Part shown: one piece after another, positions 19,265 to 29,397 of the stretch
How positions within the stretch are numbered: position 1 is the stretch's first letter
How the letters are laid out: each line of letters starts with the position of its first letter
From: Sphingobacterium alkalisoli
GTDB taxonomy: Bacteria; Bacteroidota; Bacteroidia; Sphingobacteriales; Sphingobacteriaceae
Direction: 5' to 3'
DNA: 64,000 bases
Assembly (NCBI RefSeq): GCF_005049105.1
Contig: NZ_SUKA01000001.1
Location: 930,001 to 994,000, forward strand
Program-made: the position numbers and the translations under genes
The notes under the pieces: model-generated
The model's input: only the letters and a program-made list of their open reading frames with translations
Told to the model about the DNA's origin: nothing
The model's database searches: none

Positions 19265-19735
19265 TTATTTGCCGTTTTTGATCATTCGTCTTTGTGCCAC
19301 AGCGTATCCAAAATGAAGGTTGTCATGCCCCACCGTCGTGATAATGACATCCTCAATAGTAGGCATGATCTCCTTATATGTATCAGTTGAAAACGGACTA
19401 ATTTCCTTAAAAATTCCGGCAAAATAATCCTTTTCTATCTGCTTCACTGTTTGAATAGCCAATGCTTTTAAGTCTTCAACTTCATCTTTCGTAACCATAT
19501 AGGTAGGTTTTGTTCCCTTTGTATAAGCGGCACCGTATTTGATTACGTAATCCAGATTAACTTGTGTTCGCAGATAACACAGGCCTTGGGTAGCGACGAC
19601 AATATGCCCAAAATTCCATATGATGTTGTTACTAAATCCATCGGGGATCTGATTCAGTTCCTCGATCGTTAGTCCATCTACCAATCCGATGAAAGCCTTG
19701 CGTGTTTGAAGTATGTAGTTGAATGTTTTTTCCAT
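19265..19735 (-). CDS. DinB-family protein inside the ilv operon
   Basis: Cytosolic four-helix DinB/DUF664-like protein of 156 residues. The likely metal ligands are histidines in IWNFGHIVVATQG and VGHDNLHFGYAVAQRR, with a third position less clear. Members are putative metal-dependent transferases, some linked to thiols such as bacillithiol. No substrate can be deduced here. It sits between ilvN (62-base spacer) and ilvC (39-base spacer) on the same strand, so it is probably co-transcribed. Its role in branched-chain synthesis is unknown. Confidence 0.85.
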   Translation of the reverse strand: MEKTFNYILQTRKAFIGLVDGLTIEELNQIPDGFSNNIIWNFGHIVVATQGLCYLRTQVNLDYVIKYGAAYTKGTKPTYMVTKDEVEDLKALAIQTVKQIEKDYFAGIFKEISPFSTDTYKEIMPTIEDVIITTVGHDNLHFGYAVAQRRMIKNGK

Positions 19736-19797
19736 TTCTTTAGTATTGAGTATTTAGTACAACGTATTGAGTAACGAGATTTATCTTTAACCCTTTC
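19736..19797. other. ilvN-DinB spacer with TAGTATTGAGTA repeats
   Basis: Short spacer carrying TTAGTATTGAGTATTTAGTA followed by CGTATTGAGTAACGAGAT (plus strand). These are degenerate repeats of the word (T/A)GTATTGAG. The same word family is seen in other spacers of this cluster. Confidence 0.5.
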
Positions 19798-20388
19798 TTA
19801 CATTGTAAATACATTGTCTTGCTGATCGAGAAATTCGTTTTCCACGATTTCCTGTGATGGCTCTGTTTTCTCAAATTGAATCAATTTGGAATGAAAACCA
19901 GCACTTTCTTTAATAATGGCTATACGCGCTCCACGTACGAACTCGATAAGTTTGTATTTCCCTAATTCCTCCGTCAATCTATCGATTTCTTCACGATGGC
20001 CTGCGGTTTCAAAAACAATGTAATCATTACGGATTACGACAACATTTGCACCATATTGGCGCAATAGTCGCTCGACATAGGCTTTCTCCGCGATTACGTG
20101 TGCAGGAACCTTGTATAAAGCTTGTTCCTGCCAGATCAGTTCGTCATTCGTATTGAAATATGCTTTTAATACTTCCACCTGTTTTTCAATCTGACGACAT
20201 AGCTTACGTACTACCTCCTCGGATTCTGTAATTAAGATCGTAAAGCGGTGAATACCCTCCACCTCTGAAGGTGAAGTGTTTAAGCTCTCGATATTGATTT
20301 TACGTCTTGAAAAAATCCCGGAGATACGTCCAATCATACCAATGGAGTTCTCTGTATATAGGGTGATGGTATATTCTTGTTTTTCCAT
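19798..20388 (-). CDS. ilvN: Acetolactate synthase, small regulatory subunit
   Basis: Regulatory subunit of acetohydroxyacid synthase, conferring valine feedback control on IlvB. It is 196 residues, slightly longer than the usual 160-175. An N-terminal ACT domain starts YTITLYTENSIGMIGRISGIF with INIESLNTSPSEVEGIHRFTI. The C-terminal ALS_ss_C region includes YGANVVVIRNDYIVFETAGHREEIDRL and ends in a poorly conserved tail. It lies 36 bases after ilvB on the same strand. Confidence 0.95.
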   Translation of the reverse strand: MEKQEYTITLYTENSIGMIGRISGIFSRRKINIESLNTSPSEVEGIHRFTILITESEEVVRKLCRQIEKQVEVLKAYFNTNDELIWQEQALYKVPAHVIAEKAYVERLLRQYGANVVVIRNDYIVFETAGHREEIDRLTEELGKYKLIEFVRGARIAIIKESAGFHSKLIQFEKTEPSQEIVENEFLDQQDNVFTM

Positions 20389-20424
20389 TTTCTAATTCAT
20401 TTGTGTCTGCAAATCAGCTTTTCA

Positions 20425-22164
20425 CTATTTCAGTCTAATTTCCGATACGGACGTGCCTTGTGCCACCATAGGGAATACATTATTTTCCTTACCTACCATT
20501 ACCTCCAGCAGGTACGAGCCATCGTGATCTAACATCGTTTTTAGCGCATCACGGAGATCTTTTCTTTCCGAAATTTTATTTCCGTCTATGTAATACCCTT
20601 TTGCCACTGCGACAAAGTCTGGGCTCGTAATATTTACAAAAGAGTAACGCCTGTCATGGAAGAGCTGTTGCCATTGACGCACCATACCTAAGAACTCATT
20701 GTTCAGAATTAAGATTTTGACTTTAGCGCCAAATTGCATAATTGTTCCTAATTCCTGAATGGTCATTTGTATACCACCATCTCCGATTATGGCAACTACG
20801 TCGCGCTCCGGAGCACCATACCAAGCGCCAATAGCTGCTGGTAATCCGAATCCCATTGTTCCCAATCCGCCGGAAGTAACATTAGATTTGGAAGAATTGA
20901 ATTTAGCATAGCGACAGGTCACCATCTGATGCTGACCAACATCTGTAACGATTACTGCGTTACCTCCGGTTAGCTCGTTCAATACGTTAATAACCTCACC
21001 CATGGTAAGCACCTCACTCGTTGGGTTAAGTTCATCGTAGATCACCTCTTTAATTTCCTCTTTTTCGAGTTCGCGGAATTGTTGCAACCATTTGCTGTGA
21101 TCCACTTGGTTTATTAAATCTGTCAAAAGCGGTAGGGTTTCCTTGCAATCTCCCCAAACCGGTACTGTGGCTTTTACATTTTTATCGATCTCAGCAGGGT
21201 CTATATCCAAATGAACCACTTTAGCTTGTTTCGCATATTTGTCGAGACGTCCAGTAACCCGATCGTCGAATCGCATACCTATGGCAATTAACACGTCGCA
21301 CTCATTAGTCATGACATTAGGTGCATAGTTTCCATGCATACCCAGCATGCCCACATGTTGCGGGTGATCTGTCTCTAGTGCACTCAGTCCCATTACGGTT
21401 GTGGCAGCAGGGAATCCTCCTTTTTCGATGAAGGTTTTAAATTCCTGCTCTGCCTTCCCTAAGATAATCCCTTGACCGAAAATCACAAATGGCTTTTTCG
21501 CCTCATTGATCAATTGAGCTGCTTGTTCAATATATTCGTTACGGACAATAGGTTTAGGCCTATAGCTACGGATATGATTACAGAATTCGTATCCATGATA
21601 ATCGAATAGTTGTAATTGTGCATTTTTAGTAATATCGATTAATACGGGACCAGGTCGCCCTGTACTCGCGATATAGAAGGCCTTTGCCAATACACTGGGA
21701 ATTTCGGTGGCATCCGTCACCTGGTAGTTCCATTTTGTAACAGGTGTCGTAATATTAATAACATCCGTCTCTTGAAAAGCATCGGTTCCGAGTAGTGAAG
21801 CGAAGACCTGACCGGTAATGCAGACGATAGGGTTACTATCAATCATAGCATCAGCTAGGCCGGTTACTAAGTTGGTAGCACCGGGACCGCTTGTTGCAAA
21901 AGCGACACCCACACGGCCTGATGTTCGTGCATAGCCCTGTGCCGCATGGATTCCTCCCTGTTCGTGGCGCACGAGAATATGGGTTAACTTATCATTGTAA
22001 TCATACAATGCATCATAGATTGGCATAATAGCGCCACCCGGATATCCAAAAATGGTATCTACCCCCTCGTGGATCAAGGCCTCTAAAACCGCTTGCGAAC
22101 CGCTCAATTGTTGCATTGTAGCGGGAGCAGCTTGTTCCTTTTCCGTTTTTTCCAGTGTACTCAT
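20425..22164 (-). CDS. ilvB: Acetolactate synthase, large catalytic subunit
   Basis: TPP- and FAD-dependent acetohydroxyacid synthase forming acetolactate or acetohydroxybutyrate. The length of 579 residues is normal. Visible motifs are IFGYPGGAIMPIYDAL, the catalytic glutamate in HEQGGIHAAQGYARTSG, and ATSGPGATNLVTGLADA. The C-terminal TPP-binding stretch is IGDGGIQMTIQELGTIMQF with ILNNEFLGMVRQWQQLF. It is directly upstream of ilvN and downstream of ilvD, separated from ilvD by a 100-base repetitive spacer. Confidence 0.98.
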   Translation of the reverse strand: MSTLEKTEKEQAAPATMQQLSGSQAVLEALIHEGVDTIFGYPGGAIMPIYDALYDYNDKLTHILVRHEQGGIHAAQGYARTSGRVGVAFATSGPGATNLVTGLADAMIDSNPIVCITGQVFASLLGTDAFQETDVINITTPVTKWNYQVTDATEIPSVLAKAFYIASTGRPGPVLIDITKNAQLQLFDYHGYEFCNHIRSYRPKPIVRNEYIEQAAQLINEAKKPFVIFGQGIILGKAEQEFKTFIEKGGFPAATTVMGLSALETDHPQHVGMLGMHGNYAPNVMTNECDVLIAIGMRFDDRVTGRLDKYAKQAKVVHLDIDPAEIDKNVKATVPVWGDCKETLPLLTDLINQVDHSKWLQQFRELEKEEIKEVIYDELNPTSEVLTMGEVINVLNELTGGNAVIVTDVGQHQMVTCRYAKFNSSKSNVTSGGLGTMGFGLPAAIGAWYGAPERDVVAIIGDGGIQMTIQELGTIMQFGAKVKILILNNEFLGMVRQWQQLFHDRRYSFVNITSPDFVAVAKGYYIDGNKISERKDLRDALKTMLDHDGSYLLEVMVGKENNVFPMVAQGTSVSEIRLK

Positions 22165-22264
22165 TTTTTAGTATTTAGATATTAGTATTGAGATTTTAGA
22201 TTAAGGAATAAAGATCAAAGACAATTATCTAGAAGTCTTTGTTCTTTACACTTTAATCTTTATT
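22165..22264. repeat. ilvD-ilvB spacer: TAGTATTGAG words and inverted repeat
   Basis: The 100-base spacer contains AGTATTTAGATATTAGTATTGAG, shown here only as repeated (T/A)AGTATT words. It then has AAGGAATAAAGATCAAAGAC facing GTCTTTGTTCTTTACAC with an imperfect inverted complement. The AAGGAATAARGATCAAAGA core is shared with the leuA-ilvA hairpin at 11704-11753, so the two spacers are related elements. Confidence 0.6.
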
Positions 22265-23965
22265 TTAAATATCCGTCACACAGCCCTGTGAAGCATCTGC
22301 AACAGTTTTTGCGTATTTATACAATACACCCTTTGTTACTTTTAACGCAGGTTGTATCCATGTGGCGCGACGACTGGCTATTTCTTCGTCCGACACTTTT
22401 AGGTTCAGCGTATTGTTAACAGCATCAATTTCGATAATATCGTCGTCTTTTACCAATCCAATCAGTCCACCTTCGTAAGCTTCCGGAGTGATATGGCCTA
22501 CTACGAAACCGTGGGTACCACCCGAGAACCTGCCGTCGGTAATTAGAGCGATGGATTTACCTAGCCCCGCACCAATAATTAAAGCCGTAGGTTTTAGCAT
22601 TTCAGGCATACCGGGAGCCCCTTTAGGCCCCTCATTCTTGATTACGACAACATCGCCCGGCTTAATTCTGCCTGAAGAAACACCTGCCACTAAATCATGT
22701 TCGCCATCAAATACACGAGCAGGACCGCTGAATTTCTCGCCTTCTTTACCTGATATTTTTGCAACAGAACCTTTTTCCGCTAGATTGCCGTATAGAATCT
22801 GCAAATGCCCCGTAGCCTTAATTGGGTTGTCCAGTTTTTGAATAATAGGTTGGTTATAATCGATTACCGATTTTACACCCTCTAAATTTTCAGCCAGTGT
22901 TTTGCCCGTTACCGTTAAACAATCCCCATGTAACAAACCCTCGTCTAGTAGATAGCGTAATACAGCAGGAACACCACCGTATTGATGCAGATCTTGCATA
23001 AGATATTTACCTGATGGTTTGAAATCTGCTAATACAGGCGTCTCATCAGACATGCGTTGAAAATCATCTTGCGAAATATCTACACCAACGGATTTTCCGA
23101 TTGCAATAAAGTGCAATACGGCATTCGTAGAACCTCCTAGGATAACAATGGTGCGAATTGCGTTTTCAAATGCTTTACGCGTCATGATGTCCGACGGCTT
23201 GATATCCTTTTCTAAAAGGATTTTGATGTATTTTCCCGCTTCAAGACATTCGTCCTGTTTTTCTTTAGATACAGCTGGATTGGAAGAGGAGTAGGGTAGA
23301 CTCATTCCCAGAGCTTCAATTGCAGAGGCCATCGTGTTTGCGGTATACATACCTCCACATGCACCCGCACCTGGGCAAGTATGTCTGATTACACCGTCGT
23401 AATCTTCATCCGAAATTGTGCCCGCGATTTTCTTGCCCAACGCTTCAAAAGCAGATACGATATTTAACTCTTCACCTTTATAGTGACCGGGAGCAATCGT
23501 GCCACCGTATACCATGATAGCGGGACGATTCAGCCGGCCCATAGCTATTACGGCTCCAGGCATATTTTTATCACATCCCGGAATGGCTATTAAGCCATCA
23601 TAATATTGCCCCCCACAGATCGTTTCGATACTGTCGGCAATGACATCGCGCGATACTAAGGAATAACGCATCCCATCTGTACCGTTACTCATGCCATCAC
23701 TTACGCCAATCGTTCCGAAAGTTAAACCTACTAGATCATTAGCCCATACGCCTTTTTTTACGACTTGTGCCAAATCGTTCAAATGCATATTACAGGTGTT
23801 TCCATCGTACCCCATACTGGCGATACCAACTTGTGCTTTTTCCATATCCGCATCGGTCAATCCAATTCCGTACAACATGGCTTTGGCTGCCGGTTGTGTT
23901 TTGTCTTGGGTGAAAATACGGCTATATTTGTTTAATACATTTGTGCTGTCAGATGATGACTTCAT
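22265..23965 (-). CDS. ilvD: Dihydroxy-acid dehydratase
   Basis: Fe-S dehydratase producing the 2-oxo acids of valine and isoleucine. The length of 566 residues is normal. The three cluster-associated cysteines are visible in [11 protein letters not shown] (Cys58), [10 protein letters not shown] (Cys131) and [16 protein letters not shown] (Cys203 as the third ligand). The C-terminal motif [19 protein letters not shown] is also present. Its 5' end overlaps the 3' end of ilvE by 17 bases, indicating translational coupling. Confidence 0.98.
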   Translation of the reverse strand: MKSSSDSTNVLNKYSRIFTQDKTQPAAKAMLYGIGLTDADMEKAQVGIASMGYDGNTCNMHLNDLAQVVKKGVWANDLVGLTFGTIGVSDGMSNGTDGMRYSLVSRDVIADSIETICGGQYYDGLIAIPGCDKNMPGAVIAMGRLNRPAIMVYGGTIAPGHYKGEELNIVSAFEALGKKIAGTISDEDYDGVIRHTCPGAGACGGMYTANTMASAIEALGMSLPYSSSNPAVSKEKQDECLEAGKYIKILLEKDIKPSDIMTRKAFENAIRTIVILGGSTNAVLHFIAIGKSVGVDISQDDFQRMSDETPVLADFKPSGKYLMQDLHQYGGVPAVLRYLLDEGLLHGDCLTVTGKTLAENLEGVKSVIDYNQPIIQKLDNPIKATGHLQILYGNLAEKGSVAKISGKEGEKFSGPARVFDGEHDLVAGVSSGRIKPGDVVVIKNEGPKGAPGMPEMLKPTALIIGAGLGKSIALITDGRFSGGTHGFVVGHITPEAYEGGLIGLVKDDDIIEIDAVNNTLNLKVSDEEIASRRATWIQPALKVTKGVLYKYAKTVADASQGCVTDI

Positions 23966-24839
23966 AATTCTCTTGCTCTAATACTAAATTTTTATATTTT
24001 CTTTGGATAGATGCTCCTATTGTGTGCTCCCAATGGTCTTTGTATACAACGTGATCAACTTGTTTTACACCGATGATTTCTGCTGCTGTCCCACTCAAAA
24101 AAGCGCTGTCAGCCTGGTATATATCGTCGACCGTTAATTTCTTTTCGATGATCTCAAAGTTTAGTTTTTTACAGATCTCCAATACAGTTTGACGAGTGAT
24201 TCCTGGGAAAATATTTTCTAAGGGTGGGGTGTAAATTTTGAAATCCTTTTCGATAAATATGTTTTCACTGGATGCTTGTGCCACAAAACCATCTTGATCT
24301 AATAGCAAGGCTTCGTCAAACCCATTTTTAATTGCTTCGCTTGTCGCCATGATTGAATTGATGTACTGCCCGGATATCTTGGCATCCACCCGAAATGATT
24401 TTGGATTTGGCCGTTCTATACTGGAGATATTCGCTTTTATTAAATTTTGACCTAAGTACGGACCCCATTCCCATGCCGCTATCATGATGTTTGCTTTGGT
24501 AGATGAAGTCAAATGCATGTTGGAACCAGAAAAAACCAAAGGTCTGATATAAGCAGATCTTAAATTATTCGCTGCCAATAGATCATAGGTCTTTTCGATC
24601 AACACCCGATTATTCCAAGAATAGGGAAGGTTAATGGCGTTACAAGATTCTTCTAAACGCTCAAAATGTTCTTCAGCTTTGAATATCCGAGTACCATTGT
24701 GTGTGCTATATGATCGAAGTCCTTCAAAGGCTCCGTACCCATAGTGAAGTGATTGACCAAATAGATCAACGCCAGCACCATGTGCCTTTACAAACTCACC
24801 GTTCAAATAAATTAAAGTGTTCTGATTGTAGTACTGCAT
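23949..24839 (-). CDS. ilvE: Branched-chain amino acid aminotransferase
   Basis: Class IV PLP aminotransferase that performs the last step of leucine, isoleucine and valine synthesis. From ATG 24839 ([20 protein letters not shown]) it is 296 residues. Typical motifs are [27 protein letters not shown] and the PLP-lysine region [31 protein letters not shown]. The C-terminal part has [16 protein letters not shown] and [19 protein letters not shown] 57 bases upstream extends the frame but adds unconserved residues, so it was not used. First gene of the branched-chain cluster; it overlaps ilvD. Confidence 0.96.
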   Translation of the reverse strand: MQYYNQNTLIYLNGEFVKAHGAGVDLFGQSLHYGYGAFEGLRSYSTHNGTRIFKAEEHFERLEESCNAINLPYSWNNRVLIEKTYDLLAANNLRSAYIRPLVFSGSNMHLTSSTKANIMIAAWEWGPYLGQNLIKANISSIERPNPKSFRVDAKISGQYINSIMATSEAIKNGFDEALLLDQDGFVAQASSENIFIEKDFKIYTPPLENIFPGITRQTVLEICKKLNFEIIEKKLTVDDIYQADSAFLSGTAAEIIGVKQVDHVVYKDHWEHTIGASIQRKYKNLVLEQENYEVII

Positions 24840-25148
24840 TTTTTCTGATTTCTTCGTGATGAAAAGTTCCTCCCCAAAAACTCTAATGTCAATCAAAATT
24901 ATAACATTGTTAAGTTAGCTCGAATTAGAATTCTTTACAATAGCTATTTGTGTTTTTTTTAAAAAGTTTTTTATTTCGATTATTGTTTTAAATCAAAATA
25001 ATATTCTGAATTTATATATTTATTTGATTTTAAATTTGTTTGCCTGTAGACTAGAATTAAAATCGGTATATTTCTTGAGTTTTTGAAAAATGGTTCTAAA
25101 AACCAAAATTCTTCGTAAAAAAGGGTTTTGGCCCAAAAAAATATAAAA
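24840..25148 (-). promoter_or_regulatory. Promoter/leader region of the ilv-leu cluster
   Basis: AT-rich gap of about 310 bases between ilvE and the atpC terminator. It must contain the cluster promoter. A -7-like TAATTTTG (minus strand, 24894-24901) matches the Bacteroidota TAnnTTTG consensus, but I see no convincing -33 partner. No leader peptide rich in Leu, Ile or Val codons and no attenuator hairpin is evident. Confidence 0.4.
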
Positions 25149-25185
25149 AAATAGCCCTTAAAACTCGAAGTCTTAAGGGCTATTT
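25149..25185 (-). terminator. Intrinsic terminator after atpC
   Basis: Perfect 13-bp stem: AAATAGCCCTTAA (25149-25161) pairs with TTAAGGGCTATTT (25173-25185) around an 11-base loop. On the minus strand it is followed by a run of U, and it lies 17 bases past the atpC stop. A strong rho-independent terminator separating the atp genes from the ilv cluster. Confidence 0.9.
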
Positions 25186-25202
25186 ATCATATGTTATTTT
25201 TA

Positions 25203-25451
25203 CTAGTTCTGCACAATTCCTTCCGCTAAAACGATGATATTGTTGTCCTTTACTTCTACCACACCGCCCTTGATAATAATGACCTGCTCATCATTGCCTT
25301 TTTTGACAATGACATTGCCATCGTCCAGCGTAGACACAATAGCCGCATGGTCCTTTAAGATTTGAAAAGACCCCGCAGAACCGGGAACCGTAACCGCAGT
25401 TACCTCACCTTCGTATGCTAATCTGTCTGGAGTAATAATTGTTAATTTCAT
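25203..25451 (-). CDS. atpC: ATP synthase F1 subunit epsilon, short form
   Basis: Epsilon subunit of the F1 central stalk. It is 82 residues: the N-terminal beta-sandwich (LTIITPDRLAYEGEVTAVTVPGSAGSFQIL, spanning the first 35 residues, with DHAAIVSTLDDG) is complete. The C-terminal two-helix regulatory arm found in about 135-residue proteins is absent, a common state in Bacteroidota. It follows atpD after a 106-base spacer and is followed by a strong terminator. The other ATP synthase genes are not in the window. Confidence 0.95.
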   Translation of the reverse strand: MKLTIITPDRLAYEGEVTAVTVPGSAGSFQILKDHAAIVSTLDDGNVIVKKGNDEQVIIIKGGVVEVKDNNIIVLAEGIVQN

Positions 25452-25557
25452 TTTTTTAGATACAAGATTTGAGATGTGAGATTTGAGAACGCTTAGCTTT
25501 CAAAGTAGATATGAGATTCTGCTGTCTATTATCTCCTATCTAATGTCTCCTATCTAA
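25452..25557. other. atpD-atpC spacer with GAGAT/TCTCCTATCT repeats
   Basis: This 106-base spacer carries direct words such as GATTTGAGATGTGAGATTTG and, further on, TATCTCCTATCTAATGTCTC with TCCTATCTAAT repeated. It is low-complexity and similar in style to the ilv/leu spacers. No gene or terminator is apparent. Confidence 0.5.
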
Positions 25558-27116
<1,559 letters not shown>

Positions 27117-27255
27117 TTGGAATGCAAAAATAAGTTTTATCGCGCTAAAAGCAAAACTTCTTCATTAAATAAATGAATATTTTTTTTAGCTGCTTATTTG
27201 CTTAATCGCGAATCTGTTGATTTGCGAATTTAATAATAGAGAAACCTCGATTAAC

Positions 27256-27849
27256 TTAAGAGTTTCTTTTCAGTTGCTCGTCGAGTAGCTGCCGTTTTAA
27301 TAATTGTTCTTTTTCCAATGCTTTCTTTTTGTGTATTTGAAGCTCCTCTTGAAACTCTTCCGCGGTTTTCTTGGATGATACCGTATCAACTTTTGCTTTG
27401 CGAAAAGCAAAGAAAGTCGCTAGGAACGCTATTGCAAGTACAATGATCAAGAGCCATACAAAGCTGTGGTAACCGCTTTTTGAGAAGTCGATACCCAAGA
27501 AGGATATACTGTCTGTTTTTAATTTTTCGGCATCCAACCGCGTCTGCAGATTTTGCACACTGTCTGTGAGTTGTTGGTTGGCAGATACAGAAGACGAACT
27601 CGATTGTTTCAGGTTCTGGATTTCCGTACGTAATGTCTTCAGCGTATCGCGCGTGTTTTGACGCACACGCTCTAAGTTGGTTTTACGTATGATTTTAAAA
27701 TCCGCGTCCTGCGAACGCGAGAGTATATTAAGATAATAGAATTGACTGTCGATAGAGCTTTTTGTCAAGGCCTCTTGAAGATTGATTTTTTGCCCAAAAG
27801 CAGATGAAATGAACAAAAGGAACGTGAGTGCATGTATAAATTTTAGCAT
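27256..27849 (-). CDS. Exported coiled-coil protein with one membrane helix
   Basis: Protein of 197 residues with a signal peptide (to about residue 19, SSAFGQ) and a helical region with repeated Lys/Arg-Thr motifs. Residues about 70-115 form a coiled coil (EIQNLKQSSSS through SVQNLQTRLDAEKL). One transmembrane helix follows (about 131-149, FVWLLIIVLAIAFLATFF), then a charged cytoplasmic helix rich in Lys/Glu. I recall similar Bacteroidota proteins labelled tRNA (guanine-N1)-methyltransferase, but no methyltransferase motif is visible, so that label would be wrong here. Divergent from scoA, downstream of nothing obvious. Function unknown. Confidence 0.8.
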   Translation of the reverse strand: MLKFIHALTFLLFISSAFGQKINLQEALTKSSIDSQFYYLNILSRSQDADFKIIRKTNLERVRQNTRDTLKTLRTEIQNLKQSSSSSVSANQQLTDSVQNLQTRLDAEKLKTDSISFLGIDFSKSGYHSFVWLLIIVLAIAFLATFFAFRKAKVDTVSSKKTAEEFQEELQIHKKKALEKEQLLKRQLLDEQLKRNS

Positions 27850-27960
27850 AGATAAATAGTGTATTTATTTAAATGTAACATAAATTTTGAAAATATATTG
27901 CATAGCTCCAAATAAAATACGATATTAGGTAGAACCAAAAAGGATAAAACCTTATAAACC

Positions 27961-28674
27961 ATGGTAGATAAAAGTGTGTTAAATGCGGTCGAAGCAATAC
28001 GAGAGGTTAGCAGTGGAATGACAATCGCCGTTGGGGGATTTGGATTGTGTGGCATTCCTGAAAACCTTATCGCTGCGTTGATGGAAAGGGATCTTCGGGA
28101 ATTGACCTGTATCAGTAATAATGCAGGAATAGACAATTTTGGGCTGGGTCTTTTATTACGCCGAAAGCAGATCAAAAAAATGATAGCATCCTACGTAGGT
28201 GAGAATGCAGAATTTGAACGGCAGATGTTGAGTGGCGAGTTGGAAGTTGAGCTGGTGCCCCAAGGAACCCTAGCCACACGTTTGATGGCAGGGGGATATG
28301 GTCTCCCGGTGATTTATACACCGGCCGGTGTAGGTACAGAAGTGGCTGAGGGAAAAGAGGTACGCAAATTCAAGTTCCATGGTGTAGAAAAGGAGTATCT
28401 AATGGAGTATGCATTCGAGCCCGATTTTGCACTAGTGAAAGCCTGGAAGGGTGATCGTATGGGCAATTTAGTCTATAGAGGGACAGCACAGAATTTTAAC
28501 CATGCGATGGCCATGTGCGGGAAGATCACCATTGCCGAAGTAGAAGAATTGGTAGAGCCAGGCGTATTAGATCCTAATTTCATTCACACACCTGGGGTAT
28601 ATGTGCATAAGATCTTTCAGGGCAAAAATTACGAGAAGCGAATAGAACAACGGACTTTCAGGCCAAAATCGTAG
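27961..28674 (+). CDS. scoA: CoA-transferase subunit A (3-oxoacid/succinyl-CoA type)
   Basis: Alpha subunit of a family I CoA transferase; 237 residues. Signature GMTIAVGGFGLCGIPENLI near the N-terminus matches the COG1788 pattern. The central part has NNAGIDNFGLG, LVPQGTLATRLMAGGYGLP and TPAGVGTEVAEGK. This form usually transfers CoA from succinyl-CoA to acetoacetate (ketone body or branched-chain/leucine catabolism), but exact substrates cannot be read from sequence. Four bases separate it from the beta subunit gene. Confidence 0.93.
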   Translation: MVDKSVLNAVEAIREVSSGMTIAVGGFGLCGIPENLIAALMERDLRELTCISNNAGIDNFGLGLLLRRKQIKKMIASYVGENAEFERQMLSGELEVELVPQGTLATRLMAGGYGLPVIYTPAGVGTEVAEGKEVRKFKFHGVEKEYLMEYAFEPDFALVKAWKGDRMGNLVYRGTAQNFNHAMAMCGKITIAEVEELVEPGVLDPNFIHTPGVYVHKIFQGKNYEKRIEQRTFRPKS

Positions 28675-28678
28675 AGGT

Positions 28679-29308
28679 ATGTTAGATAAATATGGAATTG
28701 CAAAACGTATTGCCAAAGAAATACAAGATGGATATTATGTGAATCTGGGCATCGGTATCCCAACCTTAGTAGCTAATTATATTGCAGATGATATCAACGT
28801 GGTGTTACAAAGCGAAAATGGCTTGCTCGGCATGGGGCCGTTCCCTTATGAAGGAGAAGAGGATCCCGATTATATTAATGCGGGTAAGCAGACTATTACC
28901 ACATTGCCCGGTTCCGTTTTCTTTGATTCCGCAATGAGTTTCGGTATGATTCGCTCCAGAAAGATTGATTTGACAATTTTGGGGGCTATGGAGGTGTCCG
29001 AGCATGGCGATATTGCCAACTGGAAGATTCCGGGTAAAATGGTGAAGGGAATGGGAGGCGCCATGGATCTTGTTGCCAGTGCACAAGATATTATTGTCGC
29101 CATGCAACATGTGAATAAAGCAGGAGAGTCCAAATTGCTTTCCGCCTGCACGTTGCCGCTTACGGGCAAACGGTGTGTAAAAAAAATCGTTACGGAGTTG
29201 GGGGTTTTCGATGTATTACCGCAGGGCGGTTTTAAAATCATCGAATTGCATGATGGTGTAACCTTAGATGAAGTGCGGAGAAGTACACAAGGTAAACTTG
29301 TGGAATAG
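28679..29308 (+). CDS. scoB: CoA-transferase subunit B (3-oxoacid/succinyl-CoA type)
   Basis: Beta subunit of the family I CoA transferase; 209 residues. The catalytic glutamate motif is QSENGLLGMGPFP. The oxyanion/glycine segment includes GIGIPTLVANYI, and GAMEVSEHGDIANWKIPGK is typical. It begins 4 bases after scoA and forms an alpha2beta2 enzyme with it. The next gene (GH28) has its own probable promoter, so scoAB looks like a two-gene unit. Confidence 0.94.
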   Translation: MLDKYGIAKRIAKEIQDGYYVNLGIGIPTLVANYIADDINVVLQSENGLLGMGPFPYEGEEDPDYINAGKQTITTLPGSVFFDSAMSFGMIRSRKIDLTILGAMEVSEHGDIANWKIPGKMVKGMGGAMDLVASAQDIIVAMQHVNKAGESKLLSACTLPLTGKRCVKKIVTELGVFDVLPQGGFKIIELHDGVTLDEVRRSTQGKLVE

Positions 29309-29330
29309 ACGTTTATTTTTTACATATACA

Positions 29331-29359
29331 TTGACTATCCAATTTTTTCTATATTTTAG
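29331..29359 (+). promoter_or_regulatory. Candidate promoter of the GH28 gene
   Basis: TTG (29331-29333), an 18-base spacer, then TATTTTAG (29352-29359), close to the Bacteroidota TTTG / TAnnTTTG arrangement. It lies about 40 bases ahead of the GH28 start. The -7 element has one mismatch to the consensus. Confidence 0.4.
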
Positions 29360-29397
29360 GCACTTTAAACATAAACCGTGTCAATAAATTTATCCTC

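Noticed and set aside
24840-24896. TTG start for ilvE
   Set aside because: The added residues are not family-like and a normal ATG follows at 24839.
24894-24901. Confident ilv promoter at TAATTTTG
   Set aside because: The -7 match is fine but no -33 element at the right distance was found, so it is reported only as a weak candidate.
27843-28175. Minus-strand open frame of 110 codons opposite scoA
   Set aside because: It overlaps the clearly coding scoA gene and its sequence is a complement shadow without any family feature.
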